Assembly: GCF_902859805.1 (NCBI RefSeq)
Contig: NZ_CADIKC010000008.1
Location: forward strand, 310,001 to 374,000
DNA: 64,000 nt
Source of the DNA: Paraburkholderia sediminicola
Lineage (GTDB): Bacteria > Pseudomonadota > Gammaproteobacteria > Burkholderiales > Burkholderiaceae
Direction of reading: 5' to 3'
The notes under the pieces are model-generated. The model was not told the origin of the DNA, made no database searches, and worked only from the letters and a program-made list of their open reading frames with translations. This document shows positions 7,943-16,239 of this stretch, in pieces. Each line of letters opens with the position of its first letter. Positions within the stretch are counted from its first letter, which is position 1. A program made the translations under genes and the position numbers.

Positions 7943-8454
7943 CAAAAGTCCCCTCCTCTTAGAATTGCCACATCGAAACTCTTTGTCTCCTGCGTATTCG
8001 TTTTTTGTAGCGGGCACTCTCTGCGTCGCATGGAAGTTGCGAGCAAACTTGCTTTTTAGACGAAGGTAAATAGCGGAGCGCGAATCCAGATTTACTTTCT
8101 GCCAATTGAGATTCGGTATTTTTATTTATTCAGTAATACTGCCAATATGATCGACAATTTTTTCACACAGCAAATTGGCTTAATACACAGCCTCCTCCGA
8201 TTCCAGACGAAAAGATTCGCCCGGACATTGAAAGATGCCGGTCTTGAAGGATTTTTTTTCACCGATGGTCCACGCGAGAACCGATGCATCAATCATGAGG
8301 AGACTTCAGAACTTTGTCGCCTCCGCTTTTTGCGTCTCGCATTGATGCAGACTATCGAGGTTCCGGTAATCGCTGTCTAACGATTAAAAATAACTACGTG
8401 ATCTCGATACCTGATCACGGGCATTCAAAGTTCGGAGAGAGGAACCGATACGGT
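7943..8454 (-). other. Long leader and promoter region of the porin gene
   Basis: This 512-base stretch has no convincing gene. It holds the promoter at 8351-8418 and a leader of about 400 nt that is richer in A and T than its surroundings, with runs such as a T8 at 8251-8258. An open frame at 8147-8380 (+) has no ribosome site, overlaps the promoter and is rejected. I see no riboswitch that I can name. Confidence 0.5.
8351..8418 (-). promoter_or_regulatory. LysR-type activated promoter of the porin-BON unit (copy B)
   Basis: On the minus strand: perfect inverted repeat GTGATC-N9-GATCAC (8418-8398), 17 bp, TTAGAC (8380-8375), 18 bp, GATAGT (8356-8351). Bases between the half-sites end in TCGA as in copies A and C, and the 17-bp spacer contains the shared TTTTNATCG just before the -35. 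It lies 36 bases downstream of the LysR gene stop. Confidence 0.75.
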
Positions 8455-9363
8455 CTATCGGCCCAGTGGTTGGAGAAGCAGTTGGCCGGCGACCTCGGTT
8501 GCGATCTCACGAAAGTTCACGACCGCTGGATTGTCCGTATTGGGATTCCATGCGGCGATCAACTCATAAGGCGTAAGCAATTCGTCAAGAGGTATGTAGA
8601 TGACGTCGTGTTGCTGGACGCGCGCAACCCACTGAGGCACCAGCGTAACGCCGAGGCCCGCGCTAACGAGCGCGAGGAGCGTGTGAAGCTGTTCGGCTTC
8701 CTCTACGATGCGAGGCGCAAAGCCGGCCGAGGCGCAGCACGCAACGATAATCTCCAGAATCCGGCTGTTCATTCTTCGTGGAAACAGAACAAACGGCTCA
8801 CTCGCCAGTTCGGCGATCGAAAGCGTCGACCGTACGGCAAGCGGATGACCCTGCGGGACGGCTGCAATCAAGGGGCCTGCCGCAAGTTCTGCAGACTTGA
8901 GAGCATGACCAGGCGACGGCGAGGGCATGATTCCTATGTCGATGACTGACGTCCTGATCGCCTCGATCTGCGCGCTCCGATCGAGTGGATGCAGCGTTAA
9001 TTCGACTTGTGGCCACCTCTGGCGAAAGTCTCGAAGTATCGGCGGCAGGATGGACCACAGAACGTTATCGACAAAGCCGATCGCCAGCCGCCCAACAGTC
9101 CCATCTGCCGACGCACGCGCACGGCGCATCGCCTCATCTGCCCGACGCAGCAGATCACGCGCTTCAGGTAAAAATATCTCTCCGGGCACAGTAAGCCGGA
9201 CGTTGTGGCGTGAACGCTCCAGCAGCGAAAATCCGAGCTCTTCTTCGAGGAGTTTCACCTGATGACTCACGGCTGACTGCACAACGTGCATACGCTGAGC
9301 GGCCCTGCCGAAATGCAGTTCCTCGGCGACTGCCATGAAATACCGAAGTCTACGCAAGTCCAT
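8455..9363 (-). CDS. LysR-type transcriptional regulator
   Basis: This 302-residue regulator has an N-terminal winged HTH (residues 1-60: FGRAAQRMHVVQSAVSHQVKLLE) and a C-terminal effector domain of the CatM/BenM-like aromatic-responsive group. It sits directly upstream of the porin promoter, in the same direction, and is one of two candidates to bind the shared GTRATC-N9-GATCAC box; the other is at 16240-17142. The ATG at 9363 lacks a good ribosome site. The ligand is unknown; gentisate or a hydroxybenzoate is likely from context. Confidence 0.9.
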   Translation of the reverse strand: MDLRRLRYFMAVAEELHFGRAAQRMHVVQSAVSHQVKLLEEELGFSLLERSRHNVRLTVPGEIFLPEARDLLRRADEAMRRARASADGTVGRLAIGFVDNVLWSILPPILRDFRQRWPQVELTLHPLDRSAQIEAIRTSVIDIGIMPSPSPGHALKSAELAAGPLIAAVPQGHPLAVRSTLSIAELASEPFVLFPRRMNSRILEIIVACCASAGFAPRIVEEAEQLHTLLALVSAGLGVTLVPQWVARVQQHDVIYIPLDELLTPYELIAAWNPNTDNPAVVNFREIATEVAGQLLLQPLGR

Positions 9364-9411
9364 GATGAGCGCGCGCCATGAGGTTACGAAAGTCCCATCG
9401 AAGTTCCGCGC

Positions 9412-9431
9412 CTTGAGGCGCTTTCCTCAAG
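9412..9431. repeat. 7-bp stem inverted repeat upstream of the LysR gene
   Basis: CTTGAGG and CCTCAAG are separated by 6 bases in the gap between the LysR start and the quinone oxidoreductase stop. It could be an operator for LysR autoregulation or part of a terminator. Confidence 0.35.
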
Positions 9432-9468
9432 CAATGAACCGTGGTCGATGTATGGCGCCTCGCCAGGC

Positions 9469-9497
9469 GGTTTGCGGAAGCAATGCTTCCGCAAACC
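9469..9497. terminator. Strong 13-bp inverted repeat after the quinone oxidoreductase gene
   Basis: GGTTTGCGGAAGC and GCTTCCGCAAACC pair perfectly around a 3-base loop, 12 bases beyond the oxidoreductase stop. No T tract follows on either strand, so it is either a factor-dependent or processing hairpin marking the 3' end of the redox cluster. Confidence 0.5.
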
Positions 9498-9509
9498 GGC
9501 CGACCGGAA

Positions 9510-10436
9510 CTAGCGGGTCGCATCGAGTACGAGTTTGCCGCGCGCATGACCAGTCAGGTTTCTATGCAAGGCATCAGCGGCGCGCGACAGCGGAAAGACC
9601 GTCTCAACTTCGACCACGAGTTCGCCCGAATCGAAGTGTGCTGCAATTGCGCTCAACTGCCTGCCGTCGGAGCGGGTTGCGAAATGCTTCGCCACCACAC
9701 CTGCACGCCTTGCGCGTTCGGCGTCCGGCGGGCTGACCGGCGACACCAGGACGCCGCCCGGCTTTAACAACGACCAGGAACGATCCTGCGTTTCGCCGCC
9801 AATCAGATCCAGCACGACGTCCACGGACGACACGCTCTCTTCGAAGCTGTCACTCCGGTAGTTGATGACCTGCGTCGCACCAAGCCGTTTGACGTACTCG
9901 AGATTGACCGACGACGCCGTTCCGATTACCTCCAAACCGGCGATTCTGGCCAACTGCACCGCCATACTGCCAACGCCACCCGCCGCGCCGTAAATCAGCA
10001 CGCTCTGACCCGGCTTGACACCAGCGTGCTCGTGCAACGCCTGCCATGCGGTCAACGCGGCCGCCGGCACCCCTGCCGCTTCAAACATTGAGAGCTTTTT
10101 CGGCACTGTAGCAAGGCGTTCAACTGAGGCGACCACCTTGGTGGCGTAGCCGCCGACAATAGCAAAGAAACCAAAGACGTCGTCACCCACGGCGAAGTCC
10201 GTGACCCCAGCGCCCAACGCGGAAATCGTTCCCGACACCTCAACGCCGGGGGTGTAAGGCAATGACAGCGGCAGGAAGGCTTTCATCCTGCCCTCGAGAA
10301 TTTTCCAGTCCACTGGGTTGACGCCGCTCGCCGCGACATCGATCAACACCTCGCCTTCGCCCGGGACGGGGTCGGGAATGTCTTCCAGCGTCAAACGTTC
10401 GGGCCCGCCATAGGCGTAGGCACGTATAGCCTTCAT
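9510..10436 (-). CDS. NADP-dependent quinone oxidoreductase / zinc-free medium-chain dehydrogenase
   Basis: This 308-residue MDR-superfamily protein has the GroES-like N-terminal half (GVNPVDWKILEGRM, near 39) and a nucleotide-binding half with YGAAGGVGSMAVQLA. It lacks the zinc-ligand pattern of alcohol dehydrogenases, as in QOR-type enzymes that reduce quinones or enones with NADPH. It closes a minus-strand series with an SDR, a SnoaL-like protein, WrbA, DoxX and pirin, which suggests electrophile or quinone detoxification. The substrate is not known. Confidence 0.85.
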   Translation of the reverse strand: MKAIRAYAYGGPERLTLEDIPDPVPGEGEVLIDVAASGVNPVDWKILEGRMKAFLPLSLPYTPGVEVSGTISALGAGVTDFAVGDDVFGFFAIVGGYATKVVASVERLATVPKKLSMFEAAGVPAAALTAWQALHEHAGVKPGQSVLIYGAAGGVGSMAVQLARIAGLEVIGTASSVNLEYVKRLGATQVINYRSDSFEESVSSVDVVLDLIGGETQDRSWSLLKPGGVLVSPVSPPDAERARRAGVVAKHFATRSDGRQLSAIAAHFDSGELVVEVETVFPLSRAADALHRNLTGHARGKLVLDATR

Positions 10437-10484
10437 GGGTAACTCCTGATTGAACGATCGTACATAGGCAAGCGCTCTGACGTG

Positions 10485-11255
10485 TCAGATCACAGAGAGC
10501 AGGCCGCCATCAACCAGCAAAGCGATACCGGTGACATAGCTCGACATGTCCGAACCAAGCCACGCGACAGCGTCGCCTATTTCTGACGGCTGCCCCAGGC
10601 GGCGCAACGGCGTGCGTTGCCGAAAACCCTCCGAGGCTGCGGCAATGCCGGGATTCGTGCGCAGCAAGTGCGTGTCGATCGTGCCGGGGCAAATCGCGTT
10701 GACGCGAATGCCGTCGGGGCCGAGCGCATCCGCGAGGGCCTTGGCCATCAGCACGACGCCACCCTTGCTGGTGGAGTAAGCGACGGTCATTCCAGCGCCT
10801 GCGATACCCCCCATGCTCGCCATCAGCACGATACTGCCAGGCTTGCCGCGCGCCTTCATCTGCCGCGCCGCGGCTTGCGCACCGAAAAGGGCGCCATCAA
10901 GATTGACCGCCATCAACCGCCTGTAGTCGCTTTCGGCCACCTCGGGACCGTCCTCGCGAAGCGTGATGCCGGCGTTGCAAACCATCACGTCGACGCCGCC
11001 GAACTCAGCCGCTGCACCAACCAGCGCGTCGACTTCCGCGTGCTGCGTCACGTCCGTGCGCTGAAACCGCGTGGGCACGCCGAGCGCTTCAATCTCGGAG
11101 GTGGTCGGCGCACCGCCCTCATGCGGGGTATCTGTGACGTCTGAGACGATCACCGCCTTCGCACCGTGCCGCGCCGCACTAATCGCAATGGCCCGACCGA
11201 TTCCGCTGGCCGCACCCGTGACCAGCACGATCTTGTTCCTGAGAATGTCGCTCAT
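10485..11255 (-). CDS. Short-chain dehydrogenase/reductase
   Basis: This 256-residue classical SDR has TGAASGIGRA near the N-terminus, the NAG motif (CNAGITL), a Ser in LMASMGG and YSTSKGG as catalytic Tyr-Lys. I choose ATG 11255 (MSDILRNKIV), with AAGGATT upstream; the longer reading from 11339 adds an unlikely leader. It is placed between the SnoaL-like and quinone oxidoreductase genes on the same strand. Specific substrate unknown. Confidence 0.87.
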   Translation of the reverse strand: MSDILRNKIVLVTGAASGIGRAIAISAARHGAKAVIVSDVTDTPHEGGAPTTSEIEALGVPTRFQRTDVTQHAEVDALVGAAAEFGGVDVMVCNAGITLREDGPEVAESDYRRLMAVNLDGALFGAQAAARQMKARGKPGSIVLMASMGGIAGAGMTVAYSTSKGGVVLMAKALADALGPDGIRVNAICPGTIDTHLLRTNPGIAAASEGFRQRTPLRRLGQPSEIGDAVAWLGSDMSSYVTGIALLVDGGLLSVI

Positions 11256-11348
11256 TGTGGAATCCTTATAAATAGGTAAGCTTAACTGCATGTAATTGAC
11301 GAATGGTCTAGTGGTATGTAGCTCGCATCGCTGCGCCACTACGTAGGT

Positions 11349-11804
11349 TCATTCCGTTCCGCGCGCTTGCGTCTCACCGCCAGAAAAAGCACCGAGTTGC
11401 TGCATCAGCGAGAAGAGATTGGCCACACCCCAATGCTCAGCGATCTTGCCATTACGCACGCGCATCGCGTCGACGGTTTCAAAATGGATCTTTCGACCGG
11501 TGGGCGGCACGCCAAGGAAAACGCCTTCGTGTGTGCCGTGATAAGTCTTGTACGTCGTTACCAGATCCCCGTCGGCGACCTGCCAATGGATGTCCGCGTG
11601 GAAGTCGGGGAATGCGGCTCGCAGCGCGTGGTAGAGGCCGCGTGCGCCGTCCTTGTCTGGCGTACAGTTCGGTTGCGGCGTGTGGTCGACGAAATCGTCC
11701 GCGAACAGTTCTTCGAATACGTCGAAGTTGCCGCTACCTTGTACCTCCTCGGTATTACGACGAACTACAGCCTTTGCCTCTTCGCTTGCGTTGCTACGGG
11801 TCAT
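11349..11804 (-). CDS. SnoaL-like / ester cyclase family protein
   Basis: This 151-residue NTF2-fold protein has the typical FDVFEELFADDFVDHTP start, AFPDFHADI in the centre and a GKIAEHWGV stretch near the end, as in SnoaL-like polyketide-cyclase domains. Members often act as small isomerases, cyclases or hydratases, but the family does not predict a reaction. It lies within the redox cluster, after a short MarR-like remnant. Confidence 0.8.
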   Translation of the reverse strand: MTRSNASEEAKAVVRRNTEEVQGSGNFDVFEELFADDFVDHTPQPNCTPDKDGARGLYHALRAAFPDFHADIHWQVADGDLVTTYKTYHGTHEGVFLGVPPTGRKIHFETVDAMRVRNGKIAEHWGVANLFSLMQQLGAFSGGETQARGTE

Positions 11805-11842
11805 GTCATGCTCCAGAAAAGTAGAATTGCGAGTGTTTCAGT

Positions 11843-11926
11843 TCACAGCTCACCTTGATCGAACTCATAGTTAGCATAACGATCTATTGTGTCGATACGC
11901 TGGGCAATGGTGCCCAGCTCACTCAA
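11843..11926 (-). pseudogene. Possible MarR-family regulator N-terminal remnant
   Basis: A 27-residue reading ELGTIAQRIDTIDRYANYEF then DQGEL-stop resembles the first helix of one MarR branch. The frame ends in TGA before any HTH and is preceded only by TTG at 11924-11926 as a start. The adjacent hairpin (11899-11905 with 11912-11918) falls inside this remnant. It may be the relic of the regulator that once controlled wrbA and its neighbours. The identification rests on memory of the family and is tentative. Confidence 0.35.
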
Positions 11927-11945
11927 AGACTTGCCGGAAAAGACG

Positions 11946-12545
11946 TTAGCCGAACAGCTTCGCCGCCGTTTTCGCCACCAGCTCACCCTGATGGCGGGCG
12001 CCGGCCAGATCGATCTCGCTTGGCTGACGCGAGCCGTCGCCGGAAGCGACGGTGGTAGCGCCATAAGGCGCGCCGCCAACGATCTCGCTCATGTTCATCT
12101 GCCCCTGATGGCTATACGGCAGGCCGACGATAACCATACCCAGATGCATCAGGTTCGTGATGATCGAGAAAAGCGTGGTTTCCTGACCCCCATGCTGGGT
12201 GGCAGTCGACGCAAACGCGCCGCCAACCTTGCCGTTCAGCGCGCCACGCATCCACAAACCACCAGTCTGATCGAGGAACGCAGCCATCTGCGACGACATG
12301 CGTCCGTAACGGGTTCCGGTCCCCACTACGATCGCATCGTAGTTCTCGAGGTCGGCGACTGTTGCGACCGGAGCCGCCTGATCCAGCTTGAAATGCGCGC
12401 CTTTGGCGACTTCTTCAGGCACCGTTTCCGGTACGCGCTTGACGTCGGCTTGCGCGCCTGCACTGCGAGCGCCTTGTGCGACGGCCTCTGCCATCTGCTC
12501 GATATGTCCGTACGACGAATAGTAGAGAACAAGAACCTTAGCCAT
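11946..12545 (-). CDS. wrbA: NAD(P)H:quinone oxidoreductase, WrbA type
   Basis: This 199-residue flavodoxin-like FMN enzyme performs two-electron reduction of quinones. The FMN phosphate loop is [10 protein letters not shown] near the N-terminus, with [13 protein letters not shown] and [19 protein letters not shown] (residues about 75-130) as WrbA signatures. ATG 12545 is chosen because the family begins [11 protein letters not shown]; the extension to 12638 is spurious. It sits next to DoxX and pirin on the same strand. Confidence 0.92.
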   Translation of the reverse strand: MAKVLVLYYSSYGHIEQMAEAVAQGARSAGAQADVKRVPETVPEEVAKGAHFKLDQAAPVATVADLENYDAIVVGTGTRYGRMSSQMAAFLDQTGGLWMRGALNGKVGGAFASTATQHGGQETTLFSIITNLMHLGMVIVGLPYSHQGQMNMSEIVGGAPYGATTVASGDGSRQPSEIDLAGARHQGELVAKTAAKLFG

Positions 12546-12610
12546 CGCAATCTCCTTAGGGTAATGAAGCGGGCCATCATGGCGCCGCAGGTGTGCAACA
12601 GGTGTACTGC

Positions 12611-12633
12611 TGGAACGACTCAGGATCGTTCCA
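12611..12633. repeat. 8-bp perfect inverted repeat between doxX-like gene and wrbA
   Basis: TGGAACGA and TCGTTCCA flank 7 bases, 65 bases upstream of the wrbA start and just past the DoxX stop. No T tract follows, so an operator for wrbA is as likely as a terminator. Confidence 0.45.
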
Positions 12634-12640
12634 AACATCG

Positions 12641-13066
12641 TTATTGCGTGATACCCGCGACCGGCAACTCGCGACGGTTGTCAAAGCTGAATGCGCCCGC
12701 GCCATAAGCCACAACCTGGAGCAAACCGCCGGCCATTGCGACGTTCTTGAGAAAGTGGAACATCTGGTTCTGGTCGCCGAGCGCGTGGTGGAAGATCAGC
12801 GCGGTAATAATTGAATACACTGCTAGCAGCGCGGCAACGAGTCGCGTGCGATAGCCGACGATCAGCAGAGCGCTACCAACCAGCTCGAGAGCCATCGAGC
12901 CAAGATAGCCGACGAGCGGTGCGGGCAAACCGAGCGAGCCGATGTAGCCGATGGTCGCGCCAGGTGCTGTGAGTTTGCTAAAGCCGCTCACGAGAAAAAT
13001 GGCGGCGATGAGAATGCGCCCAATTAGCGGCAGGGTCTGGTAAGAATTTACAGAGCTTGAGTTCAT
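12641..13066 (-). CDS. DoxX family membrane protein
   Basis: This 141-residue protein has four predicted membrane helices, beginning [18 protein letters not shown], with [11 protein letters not shown] and the [15 protein letters not shown] segment usual in DoxX/YphA proteins. AAGGAACCC precedes ATG 13066. DoxX proteins often accompany redox enzymes and are linked to thiol or sulfur redox control. Here it lies between pirin and wrbA. Confidence 0.88.
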   Translation of the reverse strand: MNSSSVNSYQTLPLIGRILIAAIFLVSGFSKLTAPGATIGYIGSLGLPAPLVGYLGSMALELVGSALLIVGYRTRLVAALLAVYSIITALIFHHALGDQNQMFHFLKNVAMAGGLLQVVAYGAGAFSFDNRRELPVAGITQ

Positions 13067-13122
13067 GATGGGTTCCTTAAGTTCAAAAAAAGAGGCAAAG
13101 ACAAATGAGACTACTTGAGTGA

Positions 13123-13995
13123 TTACCGGATACGGCCGCGAAAGCGAAGCTGTTCGCCAATCCGGGCGATCTGAGCTTCTCCCGCTTGCAGCGCGGCCTC
13201 TGAGGTGTGAACCGAGTAGTAACCGAGCACGAGGTCATGCGGGTGCTTTACTGCGGACGCGAAAATGAATTCAACGTCGGTGTCTGCGGTGAAGTCGAGT
13301 GCGTCTTCGGACTCGTTGAAGACCGCGAGTTCGCTGCGCAGACGTTCGCCTGCAACACGAAGCGTGCCTCGATGTACGTGGGTGAAGGCAACGCTATGTC
13401 CTGCCGGCGGAACATAGCGCCACTGCTCGCCTGCGTTGAGCCGTACATGCAGATAGTTGATCCCATCAGGAGCCGCTACCGGGCTGTGTGCGTCTCTGTA
13501 GCTGCCGAGAATCACGCGCGCCGGACCCACATGCGGGATGGCTTGCGCGGGAAGATACTGAGTTTGCGGTTCCCCATTTTCGATTGCACGCGGCAACGCC
13601 ACCCACATCTGGTAACCGTGAAAGCGCTTGTGGTCCGCGGGACTGGCGTCGTGCCAGATGCCGTTGCCCGCATTCATCCATTCGACGCTGCCGGCGGACA
13701 GAACACCCGACGCGCCCGTTGTGTCCTCGTAACGCAGGTTGCCAGAGAGCAGAACCGTGATCGTCGCGATGCCCGAATGCGGGTGCATTGGAAACAGTGC
13801 GTCGCTCGACGGCGTGAAATCGAAGTAGTCCAGGAACACGAAAGGCTTGATCAGTTCGCCCAATTCGGCGGGGCTCACGATGCGCGTGACCGGCCCATGC
13901 CGGCGCCCCTGCGTACGCGCAACGATGACGCGCGACAGACTGGCTGACCGGCCTACGGGAGTGGCCGCTTCAAGTAGATCAGTGGCGAGTGCCAT
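13123..13995 (-). CDS. Pirin family protein
   Basis: This 290-residue bicupin is related to pirin and YhhW quercetinase. The N-terminal cupin has PMHPHSGIATITVLLSG with metal-binding His, then WMNAGNGIWH. I use ATG 13995 (MALATDLLEA) with AAGGAAA upstream; the frame also opens to 14106. It is the first gene of the pirin-DoxX-WrbA run. Pirin enzymes oxidise flavonoids or act as redox sensors; the actual role here is unknown. Confidence 0.9.
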   Translation of the reverse strand: MALATDLLEAATPVGRSASLSRVIVARTQGRRHGPVTRIVSPAELGELIKPFVFLDYFDFTPSSDALFPMHPHSGIATITVLLSGNLRYEDTTGASGVLSAGSVEWMNAGNGIWHDASPADHKRFHGYQMWVALPRAIENGEPQTQYLPAQAIPHVGPARVILGSYRDAHSPVAAPDGINYLHVRLNAGEQWRYVPPAGHSVAFTHVHRGTLRVAGERLRSELAVFNESEDALDFTADTDVEFIFASAVKHPHDLVLGYYSVHTSEAALQAGEAQIARIGEQLRFRGRIR

Positions 13996-14182
13996 GGCAA
14001 TTTCCTTGTGGAGATGACATGACCGAAGGTTAGAGCGTGGCCACCCCCAGCGGAAGCCAATATGTTTTAATGGAATCCATCGCCTTGACTTATAGGTCCC
14101 CTGCAACGAACCCTCTCCGCGTGGCAGTTTGCAGATGCCAATCGGTTCGCCGCCTACCCCGCTAACGATGACGCCTGTTCCT
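13996..14182 (-). promoter_or_regulatory. Upstream region of pirin with a small palindrome
   Basis: The 187-base gap between the pirin start and the preceding SDR stop contains ATGGA-A-TCCAT inside an A/T-rich stretch at about 14065-14090, a plausible operator for the redox cluster. No confident -35/-10 pair was assigned. Confidence 0.35.
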
Positions 14183-14944
14183 TCAACCCACGGGCACGCT
14201 CATTCCGCCATCGGCCATCACAACCGCACCAACGATGAAACTGGCTCGATCTGAAGCGAGGAATGCGACGATTTCCGCGATCTCATCCGCTTTCGCCGCC
14301 CGGCCAATCGGCGCGGCTTTCCCATGCTCTGCAAGAAAACCCGGACCGTCTTCCATGAAGTGATTCAGCAGATTGGTCACCACATCGCCGACGCCGATTG
14401 CGTTCACGCGGATACCGTGTTCGATAACCTCGAGCGCCTGAGTGCGGGTGAGCTGCGCCAAAGCACCTTTCGACGCCGTATAAGCAGAAATCCCTGGAAA
14501 CGCAAAGAAAGAAGCGTACGAGGCGATGTTGACTATCGCACCGCTCTTGCGAGGAATCATCACCTTCGCTGCCTCACGGGAATGCAGGAATGCGCCAGTG
14601 ACGTTCGTATTCATCTGCCACTCCCAGTCTTCGCGTGTCATCTCGACGAGAGGTTTGTACAGGATGCGACCGGCGTTGTTCACCAGTATGTCTAACCTTC
14701 CAAATTTCTCTACGGCAAGCGCCACCGCCGCTTCTGCGGCGCCATCCTCCGTGACGTCGGCCCGCAGTGGAACCAGTCCATCGCGACTGAGCTTTTCAAC
14801 ATCCGAGCTCACGTCTTCGGCGATAACCTTTGCACCTCTGGAATGAAGCAACAGAGCTATCGAACGACCAATCCCACTCGCCGCGCCGGTGACCAGCACG
14901 ACCTTTCCTGCAACTTCATTGGGTGTTGGAATGATGTCGGGCAT
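14183..14944 (-). CDS. Short-chain dehydrogenase/reductase
   Basis: This 253-residue classical SDR has TGAASGIGRS, NNAGRILYKP, a Ser in NIASYASF and YTASKGA. GGAGAG precedes ATG 14944. It resembles 3-oxoacyl-ACP reductase-like or glucose dehydrogenase-like SDRs. It is separated from pirin by 187 bases, so it may be its own unit controlled by the AraC-type regulator upstream. Substrate unknown. Confidence 0.86.
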   Translation of the reverse strand: MPDIIPTPNEVAGKVVLVTGAASGIGRSIALLLHSRGAKVIAEDVSSDVEKLSRDGLVPLRADVTEDGAAEAAVALAVEKFGRLDILVNNAGRILYKPLVEMTREDWEWQMNTNVTGAFLHSREAAKVMIPRKSGAIVNIASYASFFAFPGISAYTASKGALAQLTRTQALEVIEHGIRVNAIGVGDVVTNLLNHFMEDGPGFLAEHGKAAPIGRAAKADEIAEIVAFLASDRASFIVGAVVMADGGMSVPVG

Positions 14945-15110
14945 ACGCTCTCTCCACAGTTGGTTGAACGACTTCCGTGCATCGATGTGATCGAAGAAGA
15001 AGACGTAGTAACCATGGTAGAGGGCTCAGCGCGGACGAATCGGTCATGCGCGCCAAAGGACTGGTTTTGTGTGCCACGGCCCGCATCGCTGTTCTCGCCG
15101 CGATGGAAGA

Positions 15111-16085
15111 TCACAACGTGGCAGTTCCTCTGTCGCGGCGCAACGCGCCTGGCGTCTTGCCGAAACGGCTCTTGCAAACCTTGATGAAATGGGTCGAATC
15201 GACGAAGCCCGCACGCCGCCCTATCTCCGCGGTCGTTACCTGATCGAACAGGCGCGATCTCAGCATGCGTTCGGCGGTTTGAATTCGGGCGTCGATAAGT
15301 CGCCGGCCAAACGTATCGCCGTGCAATGCAAGAATGCGATGCAGGGTTCTCACGGATAGCCCAAGCGACGCGGCAACATCCATTGCGCTCAACTGCAACT
15401 CACTGCTACGTTGTTTGATGCAGTCGACAATGCGAACGTGCATGTCTCGGTGCGGAGCCTGCTCCTGTCGCGACGCTGTAATTTCACTCGTTGCCAGAGC
15501 GAGCAACGCACCGACGTGATCGGTCAGAATGTCGCTGCTCAGCGGCGCTGTAACCGCGCGCTCGGGCGTTAGCTGTGAGAGGTACGCCGATAGGGCCGCG
15601 CCCCATCCGGAATCGCCATCGATTCTCCTTCCCACGACAGACGCCGGATTCGGCAACCATGTCTCCACCCAGTCGATGGGCAACCCGAAACTCAACGCCA
15701 GCGCATTGTCCGGCCAATGAAAACGCTGAATGCGACGCGAGTCGGACAGGACGAGATCTCCGGCGCGTAACGAAACAACGGTCTGCTCGAAGACGAAACG
15801 CCAGGCACAACCGATACCCACCATCAGGTAATACTCTTCTTTGTTTTCGCAACATATATCATGGCGTGTGCGATACGCATCCTGCGTCGACCCACTGATC
15901 GAACTGACCCGCATGTTTCCTATTTGAGTCGAGGCGATCTCAGCAGAGAAGCCCGATCTTTTCGCGCTGTTGCCCGATACATGGATTAATTGCCTACACA
16001 ATATATCCATGTACGCCTCGAACCTGCGCGCAGGCGAAAAGTCGCGCGTTGTCCAGCGAAAAATGCCGAGCGCCTCGTCATGCAT
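15111..16085 (-). CDS. AraC-family transcriptional regulator
   Basis: This 324-residue regulator has an N-terminal AraC-binding-like sensing domain and a C-terminal double HTH. The HTH runs over about the last 100 residues, ending QVTTAEIGRRAGFVDSTHF then KVCKSRFGKTPGALRR. ATG 16085 follows GGAGGTGA with good spacing; the GTG at 16091 is less likely. It precedes an SDR gene in the same direction and may control that gene or the redox cluster. Confidence 0.9.
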   Translation of the reverse strand: MHDEALGIFRWTTRDFSPARRFEAYMDILCRQLIHVSGNSAKRSGFSAEIASTQIGNMRVSSISGSTQDAYRTRHDICCENKEEYYLMVGIGCAWRFVFEQTVVSLRAGDLVLSDSRRIQRFHWPDNALALSFGLPIDWVETWLPNPASVVGRRIDGDSGWGAALSAYLSQLTPERAVTAPLSSDILTDHVGALLALATSEITASRQEQAPHRDMHVRIVDCIKQRSSELQLSAMDVAASLGLSVRTLHRILALHGDTFGRRLIDARIQTAERMLRSRLFDQVTTAEIGRRAGFVDSTHFIKVCKSRFGKTPGALRRDRGTATL

Positions 16086-16239
16086 TCTCACCTCCTGATC
16101 AACAGATCATCAGACAGCAAGTCTTGTGTGGAAGGCAACCGCCAGACGGCGCATCGATCCCGCTTGCGCTGCCATGTAACGACCTTGAATGGCGATCACA
16201 ATTGCCATTTAAGGCCGGCCATTCGTCAGGCCGCGAACG

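Noticed and set aside
8147-8380. Open frame of 77 codons on the plus strand upstream of the porin
   Set aside because: No ribosome site, no recognisable family, and it overlaps the well-supported promoter copy B.
9412-9497. Pair of inverted repeats considered as a CRISPR or attachment site
   Set aside because: The two repeats differ in sequence, there are no spacers and no integrase nearby; they fit 3'-end hairpins or operators better.
11899-11918. GCTGGGC/GCCCAGC hairpin as a wrbA terminator
   Set aside because: No T tract, and it lies within a reading that resembles a MarR remnant; the pairing may be incidental.
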